Of a stretch of 64,000 nt of DNA, positions 25,901 to 33,003 are shown one piece after another. The position numbers and the translations under genes are program-made. Within the stretch, counting starts at the first letter, position 1. Each line of letters starts with the position of its first letter. The stretch covers positions 16,721 to 80,720 of the forward strand of contig JAQTMK010000003.1 in NCBI GenBank assembly GCA_028714375.1, read 5' to 3'. The stretch is from Candidatus Nanoarchaeia archaeon (lineage in GTDB: Archaea; Nanobdellota; Nanobdellia; SCGC-AAA011-G17; JACPNG01). Below the pieces are notes generated by a model, which worked only from the letters and a program-made list of their open reading frames with translations, ran no database searches and was not told the DNA's origin.

Positions 25901-26002
25901 ATGAAAAGAAGCTCTCGTAGATGGAAAAAGAAAAGGCAAATGCGTTGGAAATGGCAACGTAAGAAAATGAAGAAAGAGAAGAGAAAGAGAAGGGCTAAAT
26001 AA
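25901..26002 (+). CDS. eL41-like ribosomal mini-protein
   Basis: 33 residues, more than half Lys/Arg. The segment MRWKWQRKKMKKEKRKRRAK closely follows the eL41 pattern (MRxKWxxKRxxRLKRKRR). The protein could start at this internal Met (25940) or, as drawn, at ATG 25901 with a 13-residue basic extension; the TTTATAAA at 25870-25877 fits the upstream ATG. eL41 is the smallest ribosomal protein and is usually missed by annotation. Confidence 0.6.
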   Translation: MKRSSRRWKKKRQMRWKWQRKKMKKEKRKRRAK

Positions 26003-26009
26003 ATAAAAA

Positions 26010-26315
26010 ATGGATAAAATAACTCAAGAAAAACTTGAAAAATATTTCTCAGTTACCCAAAAAGCTCTATTAAAAGCAAAAGAAGCTCCAGAAAACCTAA
26101 GTATAACAGATTTGACAAGAGCTGACTTCTTAGACATGGCTCAAAGATATTTTGATGACGCAAAACACTTCCATGAAAAAGGGGAGATTGTTAATGCTTT
26201 TGCAGCTTTAAACTATGCCCATGGTTGGCTTGATGCTGGTGCAAGAATAGGACTATTTGATGTCCATGATTCTGAATTATTTACTGTTGATGATGAAACT
26301 CCAAAAAAACAATAA
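26010..26315 (+). CDS. DUF357 family protein
   Basis: 101 residues, helical: TQEKLEKYFSVTQKAL, FLDMAQRYFDDAKHFHEKGE and FAALNYAHGWLDAGARIGLF are typical of archaeal DUF357 proteins, a tetratricopeptide-like helical family of unknown role. It lies 7 nt after the eL41-like gene and overlaps the AK6 gene by 23 nt, so the three likely form an operon linked to ribosome biogenesis. Confidence 0.82.
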   Translation: MDKITQEKLEKYFSVTQKALLKAKEAPENLSITDLTRADFLDMAQRYFDDAKHFHEKGEIVNAFAALNYAHGWLDAGARIGLFDVHDSELFTVDDETPKKQ

Positions 26316-26748
26316 ATTAACAATAATTGTAACCGGTTCTGTATGTTCAGGAAAAACTACCTTTGCTAAAAAACTTGCTGAAGACAATGATTTTGGGTAT
26401 GTCGATATTTCTAAACTGATAAAGGAAAAAAAATTGTTTGATTCTTATGACCAGAAAAGAAAATGTTTAGTAGTAGATGTAAGAAAATTAAATAAATTCT
26501 TGATCAAGATTATTAAAAAATCTAAAAAATCTTTGGTTTTGGATTCTCATCTAAGCCATTATCTGCATCCAAAATACGTTGACATTTGTTTTGTAACTAA
26601 AACTGATTTGAAAGTTCTTAAGAAAAGACTTGAGAAAAGAAAATATTCTAAAGAAAAGATAAGAGAAAACTTAGATGTAGATATTTTTGATATTTGTTAC
26701 AATGAAGCATTAAGCTTAGGGCACAAGGTAATTGTAGTTTCAAACTAA
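26293..26748 (+). CDS. AK6/Fap7-type adenylate kinase
   Basis: 151 residues. P-loop VTGSVCSGKTTFAKKLAE, then ISKLIKEKKLFDSYDQKRKC and LDSHLSHYL, matching the archaeal/eukaryotic AK6 (Fap7/hCINAP) family, a ribosome assembly factor with adenylate kinase/ATPase activity. ATG 26293 lies inside the DUF357 3' end; the preceding ATG 26290 is also possible. Its neighbours (eL41-like, DUF357) support a ribosome role. Third adenylate kinase-type protein in the window. Confidence 0.85.
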   Translation: MKLQKNNKLTIIVTGSVCSGKTTFAKKLAEDNDFGYVDISKLIKEKKLFDSYDQKRKCLVVDVRKLNKFLIKIIKKSKKSLVLDSHLSHYLHPKYVDICFVTKTDLKVLKKRLEKRKYSKEKIRENLDVDIFDICYNEALSLGHKVIVVSN

Positions 26749-26749
26749 A

Positions 26750-27073
26750 ATGAAAAAAACTTGGGAAGAAATACTTAACATAAGAGATCTTGAGAACGAG
26801 ATGTTTATGCCTCAAGAAAAAGCAATTATTCAGAAGATTAAGGAAGTACCAGAAGAAAAATGGTGTCCTTATTTGAGAAGTCTGGGGGAATATTTCCACT
26901 ATTGTAATTCAAAACTACTCAAGCCACACAAACTAATATTCAGTCCATCAGACCCAATCATACAAAATATGCAGGACATTCCTTCACTTCAGTTATATTG
27001 TATGGGAAATTATAAAAAATGTATAGAGTATATTAGTTTTATAGAGCAAAAACCTACTTCAGAATCTCATTAG
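26750..27073 (+). CDS. uncharacterised protein, 107 aa
   Basis: Starts 1 nt after the AK6 stop, so probably the end of that operon. 107 residues with scattered Cys (KWCPYLRSL, YFHYCNS, QLYCMGNYKKC) in no obvious zinc pattern, no membrane segment. Its 3' end overlaps the convergent glycosylase gene by 20 nt. No family recognised. Confidence 0.55.
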   Translation: MKKTWEEILNIRDLENEMFMPQEKAIIQKIKEVPEEKWCPYLRSLGEYFHYCNSKLLKPHKLIFSPSDPIIQNMQDIPSLQLYCMGNYKKCIEYISFIEQKPTSESH

Positions 27074-27659
27074 TTTTTAAATACCACATATACAAATCAA
27101 GTTCAGCAGAACTCATGTCTAACTTTTTAGCTAAACAATTAAATTTTTCTTCGATTTCAAAATAAATCTTTTTATTCAAACTCTTAGGTTTCTCTTTAAT
27201 GATCTTATTTTCAACCAATAAATTCAAAATATGCCTGTCCAAAATAGCCAAATCAAAATAACCCACGTTTCTGAGAAAATGAGATGCCTCTTTATATCCA
27301 AGACCTTTGACATTTTTGACTAAAAATTCTCTTGCCTCAACTGATGTTTTATTTTTAACTAAATTCTTAATATCCAAGTATTTTCTCGCTTCAACAATAT
27401 ATCTTGCTTTATTGTTATGAAATCTGTGTTTATTTCTCCTAATACAGTTTCTAATCTCAGATTCTTCAGCTTTAATAAAACCATCTTTGCCAAGTTCTTT
27501 TTGAATATTAATTGCGGTCTTGGCTTTTGAATTAGCAGTTAAAATACAAAAACACATCTCAGAAAACCAGTCATTGTTCTTAAATTCTTTCAGTCTTTTA
27601 TTTACGATTTTAGAAATTTCATTTTTTCTAAGATTTTCAACTTTTTTAATTAAATCCAT
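27054..27659 (-). CDS. ogg: 8-oxoguanine DNA glycosylase/lyase (Ogg2 type)
   Basis: 201 residues. The helix-hairpin-helix VKGLGYKEASHFLRNVGY is followed by the catalytic Asp in LAILDRHIL, and the N-terminal part has CFCILTANSKAKTA, all typical of archaeal Ogg2 N-glycosylase/DNA lyases. ATG 27657-27659 is used; longer frames run into the pyruvate oxidoreductase gene. It begins 1 nt after that gene's stop, so repair of oxidised guanine is co-transcribed with oxygen-sensitive metabolism and its protectors. Confidence 0.9.
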   Translation of the reverse strand: MDLIKKVENLRKNEISKIVNKRLKEFKNNDWFSEMCFCILTANSKAKTAINIQKELGKDGFIKAEESEIRNCIRRNKHRFHNNKARYIVEARKYLDIKNLVKNKTSVEAREFLVKNVKGLGYKEASHFLRNVGYFDLAILDRHILNLLVENKIIKEKPKSLNKKIYFEIEEKFNCLAKKLDMSSAELDLYMWYLKTNEILK

Positions 27660-27660
27660 T

Positions 27661-30600
27661 TTATTTAGGCTCAAAACTAGCAGCAATAGCTTTTATCCTT
27701 TTGATTCTTTCCAAAGAACTTTTCTCAGCTTCTTTAAATAGTTTTTCATACTCTTTTGGATTAATAATTTTCAAAGAAGAGAATCTTTTATTGGTCATTA
27801 AATAATCTTTGAATGGGATTTTAGCCTCAACCCTGTCTAAAACAAATGGATTTTTTCCTTCTTTACTTAAATTAGGATTATACCTGAATAAAGGCCAATA
27901 ACCAGAATCAGTAGCTAATTTTTCAATTTCCTGTGATTTAGTCATGTCAATTCCATGGTTGATGCAAGGACAGTAAGCAATTATCAAAGAAGGACCATCA
28001 TATCTTTCAGCTTCCAAAACAGATTTAATCAACTGAACCTTATCAGCACCCATATTAACCATAGCAACATAAATATTTCCATACGTGGTCATCATTAAAC
28101 CAAGATCTTTCTTGTTAGTCCTTTTACCAGAAGCAGCAAATTTAGCAATAGCTCCCAATGGAGTTGCTTTTGAAGCCTGCCCTCCAGTATTTGAATAAAC
28201 TTCAGTATCCAAAACTAAAACTTTGACATTTTTTCCCTGTGCTAAAACATGATCCAATCCTCCAAAACCAATGTCATAAGCCCAGCCATCTCCTCCAATT
28301 ATCCAAACACTTTTATTAATTAAGAAATCCTCAAGTTCTTTTATTTTCTCTAAGTAATTTTTATTTTTAGAATTTGATTTTTTCAAAGCATCATTAATTA
28401 AGGTTTTTATTTTCTTGGTATTTGATTTAGAATCATCATCGGTTTTTTCCCAGTTATCAATTCTTTTCTTTAATTCCTTGTCTAATTCAGGAACACTCTT
28501 GATTTTTAATAATTCATTGATATTATTTAATAATTGTTCTCTGTTTGAGTCAACAGCAAGTTTCATTCCAAGTCCGTATTCTGCATTGTCTTCAAATAAT
28601 GAATTTGCCCATGCAGGACCTTTTCCCTCTTTGTTTTTAGAATAAGGTATTACAGGGAAAGTTCCACCATAAATTGTGCTGCAACCGGTTGCATTTGCAA
28701 TTATCATCCTGTCTCCAAACAATTGTGTAACTAATCTTAAATAAGGTGTTTCTCCGCATCCTGCACATGCACCGGAAAATTCAAACATTTGTTTGTGGAA
28801 CTGAGTTCCTTTAGGACTGTATTCAATAGAACCATCCAAAACATCATCAGGTAAATTTTCAAAGAATCTGCAGTTTTCATTTTCTCCATTTGTTCTTTCA
28901 ACATCAATCGGACTCACAGTTAAAGCTTTTTTTCCTTTTCCAGGACAGACTAAAACACAGTTCATACATCCAACACAGTCTTCAGGATAAACCTGGACTT
29001 TATACTGCAAATCTTTATTGTTTTGAGTATTTGATTTTATTGTTTTGAAAGTAATTGGTTTATTCTTAAGATCTTTATTATCTATTTGTTTTACTCTTAT
29101 AGCAGAATGAGGACAGACAAAACTACACTGTCCGCATTGTATACAGTTTTCAGGAATCCATTTAGGAATATCTGTAGCAATGCCTCTTTTTTCTAGTTTA
29201 GAGGTTCCGGTTGGAATTGCACCATCAACAGGCATCAAAGAAACAGGAATTTCATCTCCTTTTAGTCTTGCTGTTTTGCATATAATATTTGCTGCAAAAT
29301 CATTTTCTCTTATTATAAATTCTTTAGGCATAAAGGATTTGGTTATTTTCTTGGGAATCTTAACTTCTTCAAGGGACTTAATTGCTTTATCAACGCAAAG
29401 AAGGTTTTCCTTAACAACCTCCTCTCCTTTTTCTCTGTAAGTTTCCTTGATAGATTCTTTAATTAAATTTATTGCTTTATCCACATCAATTATCTTGGAT
29501 AGTTTTGCATCTTTTTTCAAAGCCATTACAAAAGCAGTCTGCATTGTTGTGTTTATTCTTCCCTTTAATCCCATCTCTTTTGCAATTTTTGTAGCATCAA
29601 TATTATAGACCTTAATTTTCTTGTCTAAAATCACTCTCTGCATGTCTTCAGTTAAACTTTCAAATATTTCTTCATCTTTCGATGGAGAATTTAACAAAAA
29701 TATTCCATTTTCTTTTATTCCATTCAAGATATCATATTTTCCAATATAAGAGACATTATGTAAAGCCACAAAATCAACAACCGTTGGTTTGTATGTAGAT
29801 TTTATTTTGTTCTTGCTGAATCTTAAATGAGAAACAGTGATTCCTCCTGATTTCTTAGCATCCATTTCAAAATAAGCCTGGACTTCTAAATCAGTATTGT
29901 TTCCGATTATCTTTATCGTATTTTTGTTTGCTCCGATTGTACCATCAGAACCTAACCCCCAGAATTTTGCTCTTATAACTCCGCTTGGTTCTGAGTCAAA
30001 TTCTTTTTCAACTTTCAAAGATAAATTGGTAACATCGTCTTTAATCCCAACCGTAAAATTACTGAACCCGTTTTTTTCCAAATGGTCGAAAACAGCCTTT
30101 ACCATTGCAGGAGTAAACTCTTTGCTTGATAATCCATATCTTCCGCCAATAATTTTTATATCTTTATTTTTTAATGATTTTGAAATATCAAGATAAAGTG
30201 GTTCTCCAGAACTTCCGGGTTCTTTTGTTCTGTCCAAAACAGCAATTTTTTTAACACTCAAAGGAATTTTTTTAACAAACTCTTCCTCAAAGAAAGGTCT
30301 ATAAAGTCTAACTTTAATTAATCCTAATCTTTCTCCTTTTTTATTTAAATAATCAATTGTTTCTTCAATAGTCTCACATGCAGAACCCATTGCTACCATC
30401 AATTTGTCAGCGTTTTTATCACCATAATACTCAAACAAATCATATTTTCTTCCAAATTTGTTTTCAATTAATTTCATATATTTTTTAACAGAAAACAAAA
30501 CATTATTATGATAAGAATTTACAGTTTCTCTTCCCTGAAAATAAACGTCTGGATTTTGTGCCCCGACTTTACAGACAGGATGTTCAGGATTCAGTGCTCT

Positions 30601-31209
30601 TTTTCTGAATTCCTCAATTTTTTTAATATCAATAAAAGATTTTAAAGTTTCATAATCTGGTACTTGGATTTTCTGTATTTCAGAGCTTGTCCTAAACCCG
30701 TCAAAGAAATGCAAGAATGGGACTCTTGTATCCATTGCAGTTAAATGAGCAATGATTGCAAAATCAGAGACTTCCTGCACATTGTTTGAAACCAGCATTG
30801 TAAATCCAGTTCCTCTTACAGCCATAACATCAGAATGATCACCAAAAATCGACAAAGACTGGCAGGCTAAAGATCTTGCAGAAACGTGAAAAACTGCAGG
30901 TAATAATTCTCCAGCAATCTTAAACATATTTGGCATCATTAATAATAATCCCTGTGATGCTGTAAATGTAGTTGTTAAACCTCCGGCAACCAAAGAACCA
31001 TGAACTGCACCAGCAGCTCCTGCTTCAGACTGCATTTCAATAACTTTTAATTTTTCATTAAATATATTTTTTCTTTCCTGGCTAGCCCATTCATCGACTA
31101 ACTCTCCCATTGAGGTGGCAGGCGTAATTGGATAAATTGCTGCAACATCAGAATAAGCATAAGCTACATGAGCAGCTGCAGTATTTCCATCAACAGTATC
31201 TTTCTTCAT
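27661..31209 (-). CDS. nifJ: pyruvate:ferredoxin oxidoreductase, single-chain type
   Basis: 1182 residues, all domains fused as in bacterial NifJ: pyrimidine-binding domain at the N-terminus (YPITPATSMGELVDEWAS), gamma-like and CoA-binding regions, a two-[4Fe-4S] ferredoxin insert (CIQCGQCSFVCPHSA near 695, CVGCMNCVLVCPG near 741) and the C-terminal thiamine pyrophosphate domain (GDGWAYDIGFGGLDH near 976, SNTGGQASKATP). It converts pyruvate and CoA to acetyl-CoA, CO2 and reduced ferredoxin. Most archaea use four separate subunits, so this fused form suggests acquisition from a fermentative bacterium. Confidence 0.95.
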   Translation of the reverse strand: MKKDTVDGNTAAAHVAYAYSDVAAIYPITPATSMGELVDEWASQERKNIFNEKLKVIEMQSEAGAAGAVHGSLVAGGLTTTFTASQGLLLMMPNMFKIAGELLPAVFHVSARSLACQSLSIFGDHSDVMAVRGTGFTMLVSNNVQEVSDFAIIAHLTAMDTRVPFLHFFDGFRTSSEIQKIQVPDYETLKSFIDIKKIEEFRKRALNPEHPVCKVGAQNPDVYFQGRETVNSYHNNVLFSVKKYMKLIENKFGRKYDLFEYYGDKNADKLMVAMGSACETIEETIDYLNKKGERLGLIKVRLYRPFFEEEFVKKIPLSVKKIAVLDRTKEPGSSGEPLYLDISKSLKNKDIKIIGGRYGLSSKEFTPAMVKAVFDHLEKNGFSNFTVGIKDDVTNLSLKVEKEFDSEPSGVIRAKFWGLGSDGTIGANKNTIKIIGNNTDLEVQAYFEMDAKKSGGITVSHLRFSKNKIKSTYKPTVVDFVALHNVSYIGKYDILNGIKENGIFLLNSPSKDEEIFESLTEDMQRVILDKKIKVYNIDATKIAKEMGLKGRINTTMQTAFVMALKKDAKLSKIIDVDKAINLIKESIKETYREKGEEVVKENLLCVDKAIKSLEEVKIPKKITKSFMPKEFIIRENDFAANIICKTARLKGDEIPVSLMPVDGAIPTGTSKLEKRGIATDIPKWIPENCIQCGQCSFVCPHSAIRVKQIDNKDLKNKPITFKTIKSNTQNNKDLQYKVQVYPEDCVGCMNCVLVCPGKGKKALTVSPIDVERTNGENENCRFFENLPDDVLDGSIEYSPKGTQFHKQMFEFSGACAGCGETPYLRLVTQLFGDRMIIANATGCSTIYGGTFPVIPYSKNKEGKGPAWANSLFEDNAEYGLGMKLAVDSNREQLLNNINELLKIKSVPELDKELKKRIDNWEKTDDDSKSNTKKIKTLINDALKKSNSKNKNYLEKIKELEDFLINKSVWIIGGDGWAYDIGFGGLDHVLAQGKNVKVLVLDTEVYSNTGGQASKATPLGAIAKFAASGKRTNKKDLGLMMTTYGNIYVAMVNMGADKVQLIKSVLEAERYDGPSLIIAYCPCINHGIDMTKSQEIEKLATDSGYWPLFRYNPNLSKEGKNPFVLDRVEAKIPFKDYLMTNKRFSSLKIINPKEYEKLFKEAEKSSLERIKRIKAIAASFEPK

Positions 31210-31210
31210 T

Positions 31211-31594
31211 TTAGCTGGTCCACAATCCGTGTATATTGCAGTAAACTCTTGCCTTTAAATTTTTATCATATTTTATAAAGAATTCAGCTTCTGGTCTTTC
31301 TCCCGGATATAATTTTTTCTCAGAAGTAAGTTTGTCTCCTTTAAATATCTGAATCAAAGAAATATAATGTTCTTCAATCATTGGGTGGTCTATTGATCCA
31401 ACCTTAACCAAAACATTGTTGCTTTTATTTTCTATGATAGGAACATGTTTTTCTTTTCCTTCGCTTTCTTTTAATTTAGCCTTAAGCAAAACCATGTCTT
31501 CCCCGCAGCAAACCAATGTTCCTCCTCCAGCTTCAACTACCGAAACTACATTACCACAAATTTCACATTTATAAATTTCCCCTATTTTTGTCAT
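31211..31594 (-). CDS. desulfoferrodoxin-type superoxide reductase
   Basis: 127 residues with both iron centres: desulforedoxin-like FeCys4 (Cys 10, 13, 29, 30) and the catalytic Fe(His)4Cys site (EKHVP, SIDHPMIEEHYI, VYCNIHGLW). It reduces superoxide to peroxide without making oxygen. It lies 1 nt upstream of the pyruvate oxidoreductase start and downstream of rubrerythrin and a CCxCC peptide, one oxidative-stress operon. Rubrerythrin would remove the peroxide formed. Confidence 0.93.
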   Translation of the reverse strand: MTKIGEIYKCEICGNVVSVVEAGGGTLVCCGEDMVLLKAKLKESEGKEKHVPIIENKSNNVLVKVGSIDHPMIEEHYISLIQIFKGDKLTSEKKLYPGERPEAEFFIKYDKNLKARVYCNIHGLWTS

Positions 31595-31610
31595 TTAAAT
31601 CTCCAAAAGA

Positions 31611-31685
31611 TTATTTCTTTTTTGTTGTTTTTTTCTTCTTTGTTGTTTTTTTCTTTGCACAACATGCACAGCATCCACTTACCAT
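31611..31685 (-). CDS. 24-aa CCxCC + poly-Lys micro-protein
   Basis: MVSGCCACCAKKKTTKKKK and a further TTKKK complete this 24-residue ORF. A perfect ribosome site (GGAGGTGAGAG, 4-6 nt before ATG) supports translation, and it lies between rubrerythrin and superoxide reductase with 11 and 16 nt gaps. Four Cys in CCxCC could bind iron, zinc or copper, and the Lys/Thr tail could bind nucleic acid or partner proteins. Rubrerythrin upstream also ends in a CMC...CECC tail. No named family is known to me. Confidence 0.6.
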   Translation of the reverse strand: MVSGCCACCAKKKTTKKKKTTKKK

Positions 31686-31696
31686 TCTCTCACCTC

Positions 31697-32242
31697 CTAA
31701 TTACAGCACTCACAATCATCATTAAAGCACATACATTCAGGTTCATAAAATTCCCTTGGATGTTTACATGAAGGACATTCAACAGGTGGTTCTTTTCCAA
31801 CATGGATATATCCGCACTTAGAACATTTCCACCTTATTTCTGTGGATCTTTTCCAAACCATTTTCTTCTTTACTAGTTCAAGCAGTTTCTGATATCTCTT
31901 CATATGGTTTTCTTCAATCTCACCAACTTCTTTAAACAATGTAGCAGCAGTTTTATTTCCGTCTTTCTCTGCCTGCTTCATAAATTCAGGATACATCTTG
32001 GAAGTTTCATAATGTTCTCCTTCAATTGCTTCCTTAAGATTTGTTTCAGTATTCCCAATGCCTTTAAGTAATTTAAATTCCTCTTTCGCATGTTGCATTT
32101 CATTTAGTGCAGTTTCCTGGAATATTTTTGCAATGTAGTGATAACCTTCTTTTTCTGCAACTTTGGCAAAGTAATCGTATTTGTTTCTGGCCTTACCTTC
32201 ACCTTCAAAAGCTTTCATAAGATTTTCTTCAGTTTTATTCAT
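31697..32242 (-). CDS. rbr: rubrerythrin with extra Cys-rich tail
   Basis: 181 residues: a four-helix di-iron domain (EGEGKARNKYDYFAK, ETALNEMQHAKEE, EGEHYETSKMYPEF, EVGEIEENHMKRY) and a rubredoxin-like domain (CSKCGYIHVG, CPSCKHPREFY). It reduces hydrogen peroxide with electrons from rubredoxin-like partners. After the usual end comes an unusual tail ECMCFNDDCECCN with five Cys. A GGGTGAT ribosome site precedes the ATG. First gene of the oxidative-stress operon. Confidence 0.93.
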   Translation of the reverse strand: MNKTEENLMKAFEGEGKARNKYDYFAKVAEKEGYHYIAKIFQETALNEMQHAKEEFKLLKGIGNTETNLKEAIEGEHYETSKMYPEFMKQAEKDGNKTAATLFKEVGEIEENHMKRYQKLLELVKKKMVWKRSTEIRWKCSKCGYIHVGKEPPVECPSCKHPREFYEPECMCFNDDCECCN

Positions 32243-32311
32243 GGTATCACCCTTAGATTAATTAAAATTAATTTGTATATAAATATTTGTATTAACAATA
32301 TATAAGATTAA

Positions 32312-32818
32312 CTAGTATCCTTCAAAATCAAAATAATCCATATAAATCTTTAAAAGTTTTTCCTCAATATTTAAGTGTTTATTTTTATTAAGTTCTTCGC
32401 ATATCTGGTAAAAAGTAGATCTTTGTTCTAGAAATTTGATCGATGACATGGTTTGATCCAAATTCCACCAACCCCATTCAATATGTTTATTGAGCTCACC
32501 AATCTTGATATTTATTGGATTATTCATTAAAACAGGGAAGGCTTGGAAGTCAACTTTTGCTTCATTTCCATTTTTTAGGTAAATATAACTAGATTCTGCA
32601 AAGATTTTCCCATTTCCAACAACAGTAAATTCATTTTTATTAATTCTAAGCTCTTCAGAAGCTTCTCTAATCACACAATCTAAATATGTCTCACTTTCAT
32701 TGCATCTTCCACCAGGAAATTCGCTGTAGTTATTCGTTAAAAGCAATAAAAATAAAGGGCTTGATTTACCTAATCCAATATTGTATACTATTGCTCTGGA
32801 GTCTCTTCTAATTTCCAT
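32312..32818 (-). CDS. Nudix hydrolase
   Basis: 168 residues with the Nudix box FPGGRCNESE...REASEELRI: the GG and REASEEL core are intact. A hydrophobic strand SPLFLLLLTNN precedes it. Family role: hydrolysis of nucleoside diphosphate-linked compounds; the substrate cannot be deduced. A separate promoter from the rubrerythrin operon is likely. Confidence 0.82.
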   Translation of the reverse strand: MEIRRDSRAIVYNIGLGKSSPLFLLLLTNNYSEFPGGRCNESETYLDCVIREASEELRINKNEFTVVGNGKIFAESSYIYLKNGNEAKVDFQAFPVLMNNPINIKIGELNKHIEWGWWNLDQTMSSIKFLEQRSTFYQICEELNKNKHLNIEEKLLKIYMDYFDFEGY

Positions 32819-32852
32819 TAAATCTCAACTTATAACAAATATATAAATCTAA

Positions 32853-32927
32853 CGCCCCTGGCAGGATTCGAACCTGCAACCTTCAGCTTAGGGGGCTGCT
32901 GCGCTATCCAGATTGCGCTACAGGGGC
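32853..32927 (-). tRNA. tRNA-Arg(CCU) with C at position 33
   Basis: The acceptor stem GCCCCTG/CAGGGGC has discriminator G. D arm GCGC...GCGC, T arm GCAGG-TTCGAAT-CCTGC. The anticodon stem GCAGC/GCTGA (outer G-A mismatch) holds loop CCCCTAA, reading CCU at 34-36. Position 33 is C instead of the near-universal U. Everything else fits a functional tRNA-Arg. Confidence 0.88.
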
Positions 32928-32960
32928 ATAGAATTAAACAATTAACTCAATTTAAAAAAC

Positions 32961-33003
32961 TTATTAAAAAAAGAAAAAAGAGTTCCTCACTCTACTTGAG
33001 GAA
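32961..33003 (-). terminator. hairpin + U-tract overlapping a stop codon
   Basis: On the minus strand TTCCTCA-AGTAGAG-TGAGGAA forms a 7-bp stem that includes the stop codon of the MopE-like gene, followed by CTCTTTTTTCTTTTTTT. Confidence 0.65.

Noticed and set aside
28415..30196. Several open frames on the plus strand inside the pyruvate oxidoreductase gene
   Set aside because: They are shadows of the long conserved coding sequence on the other strand and lack ribosome sites.
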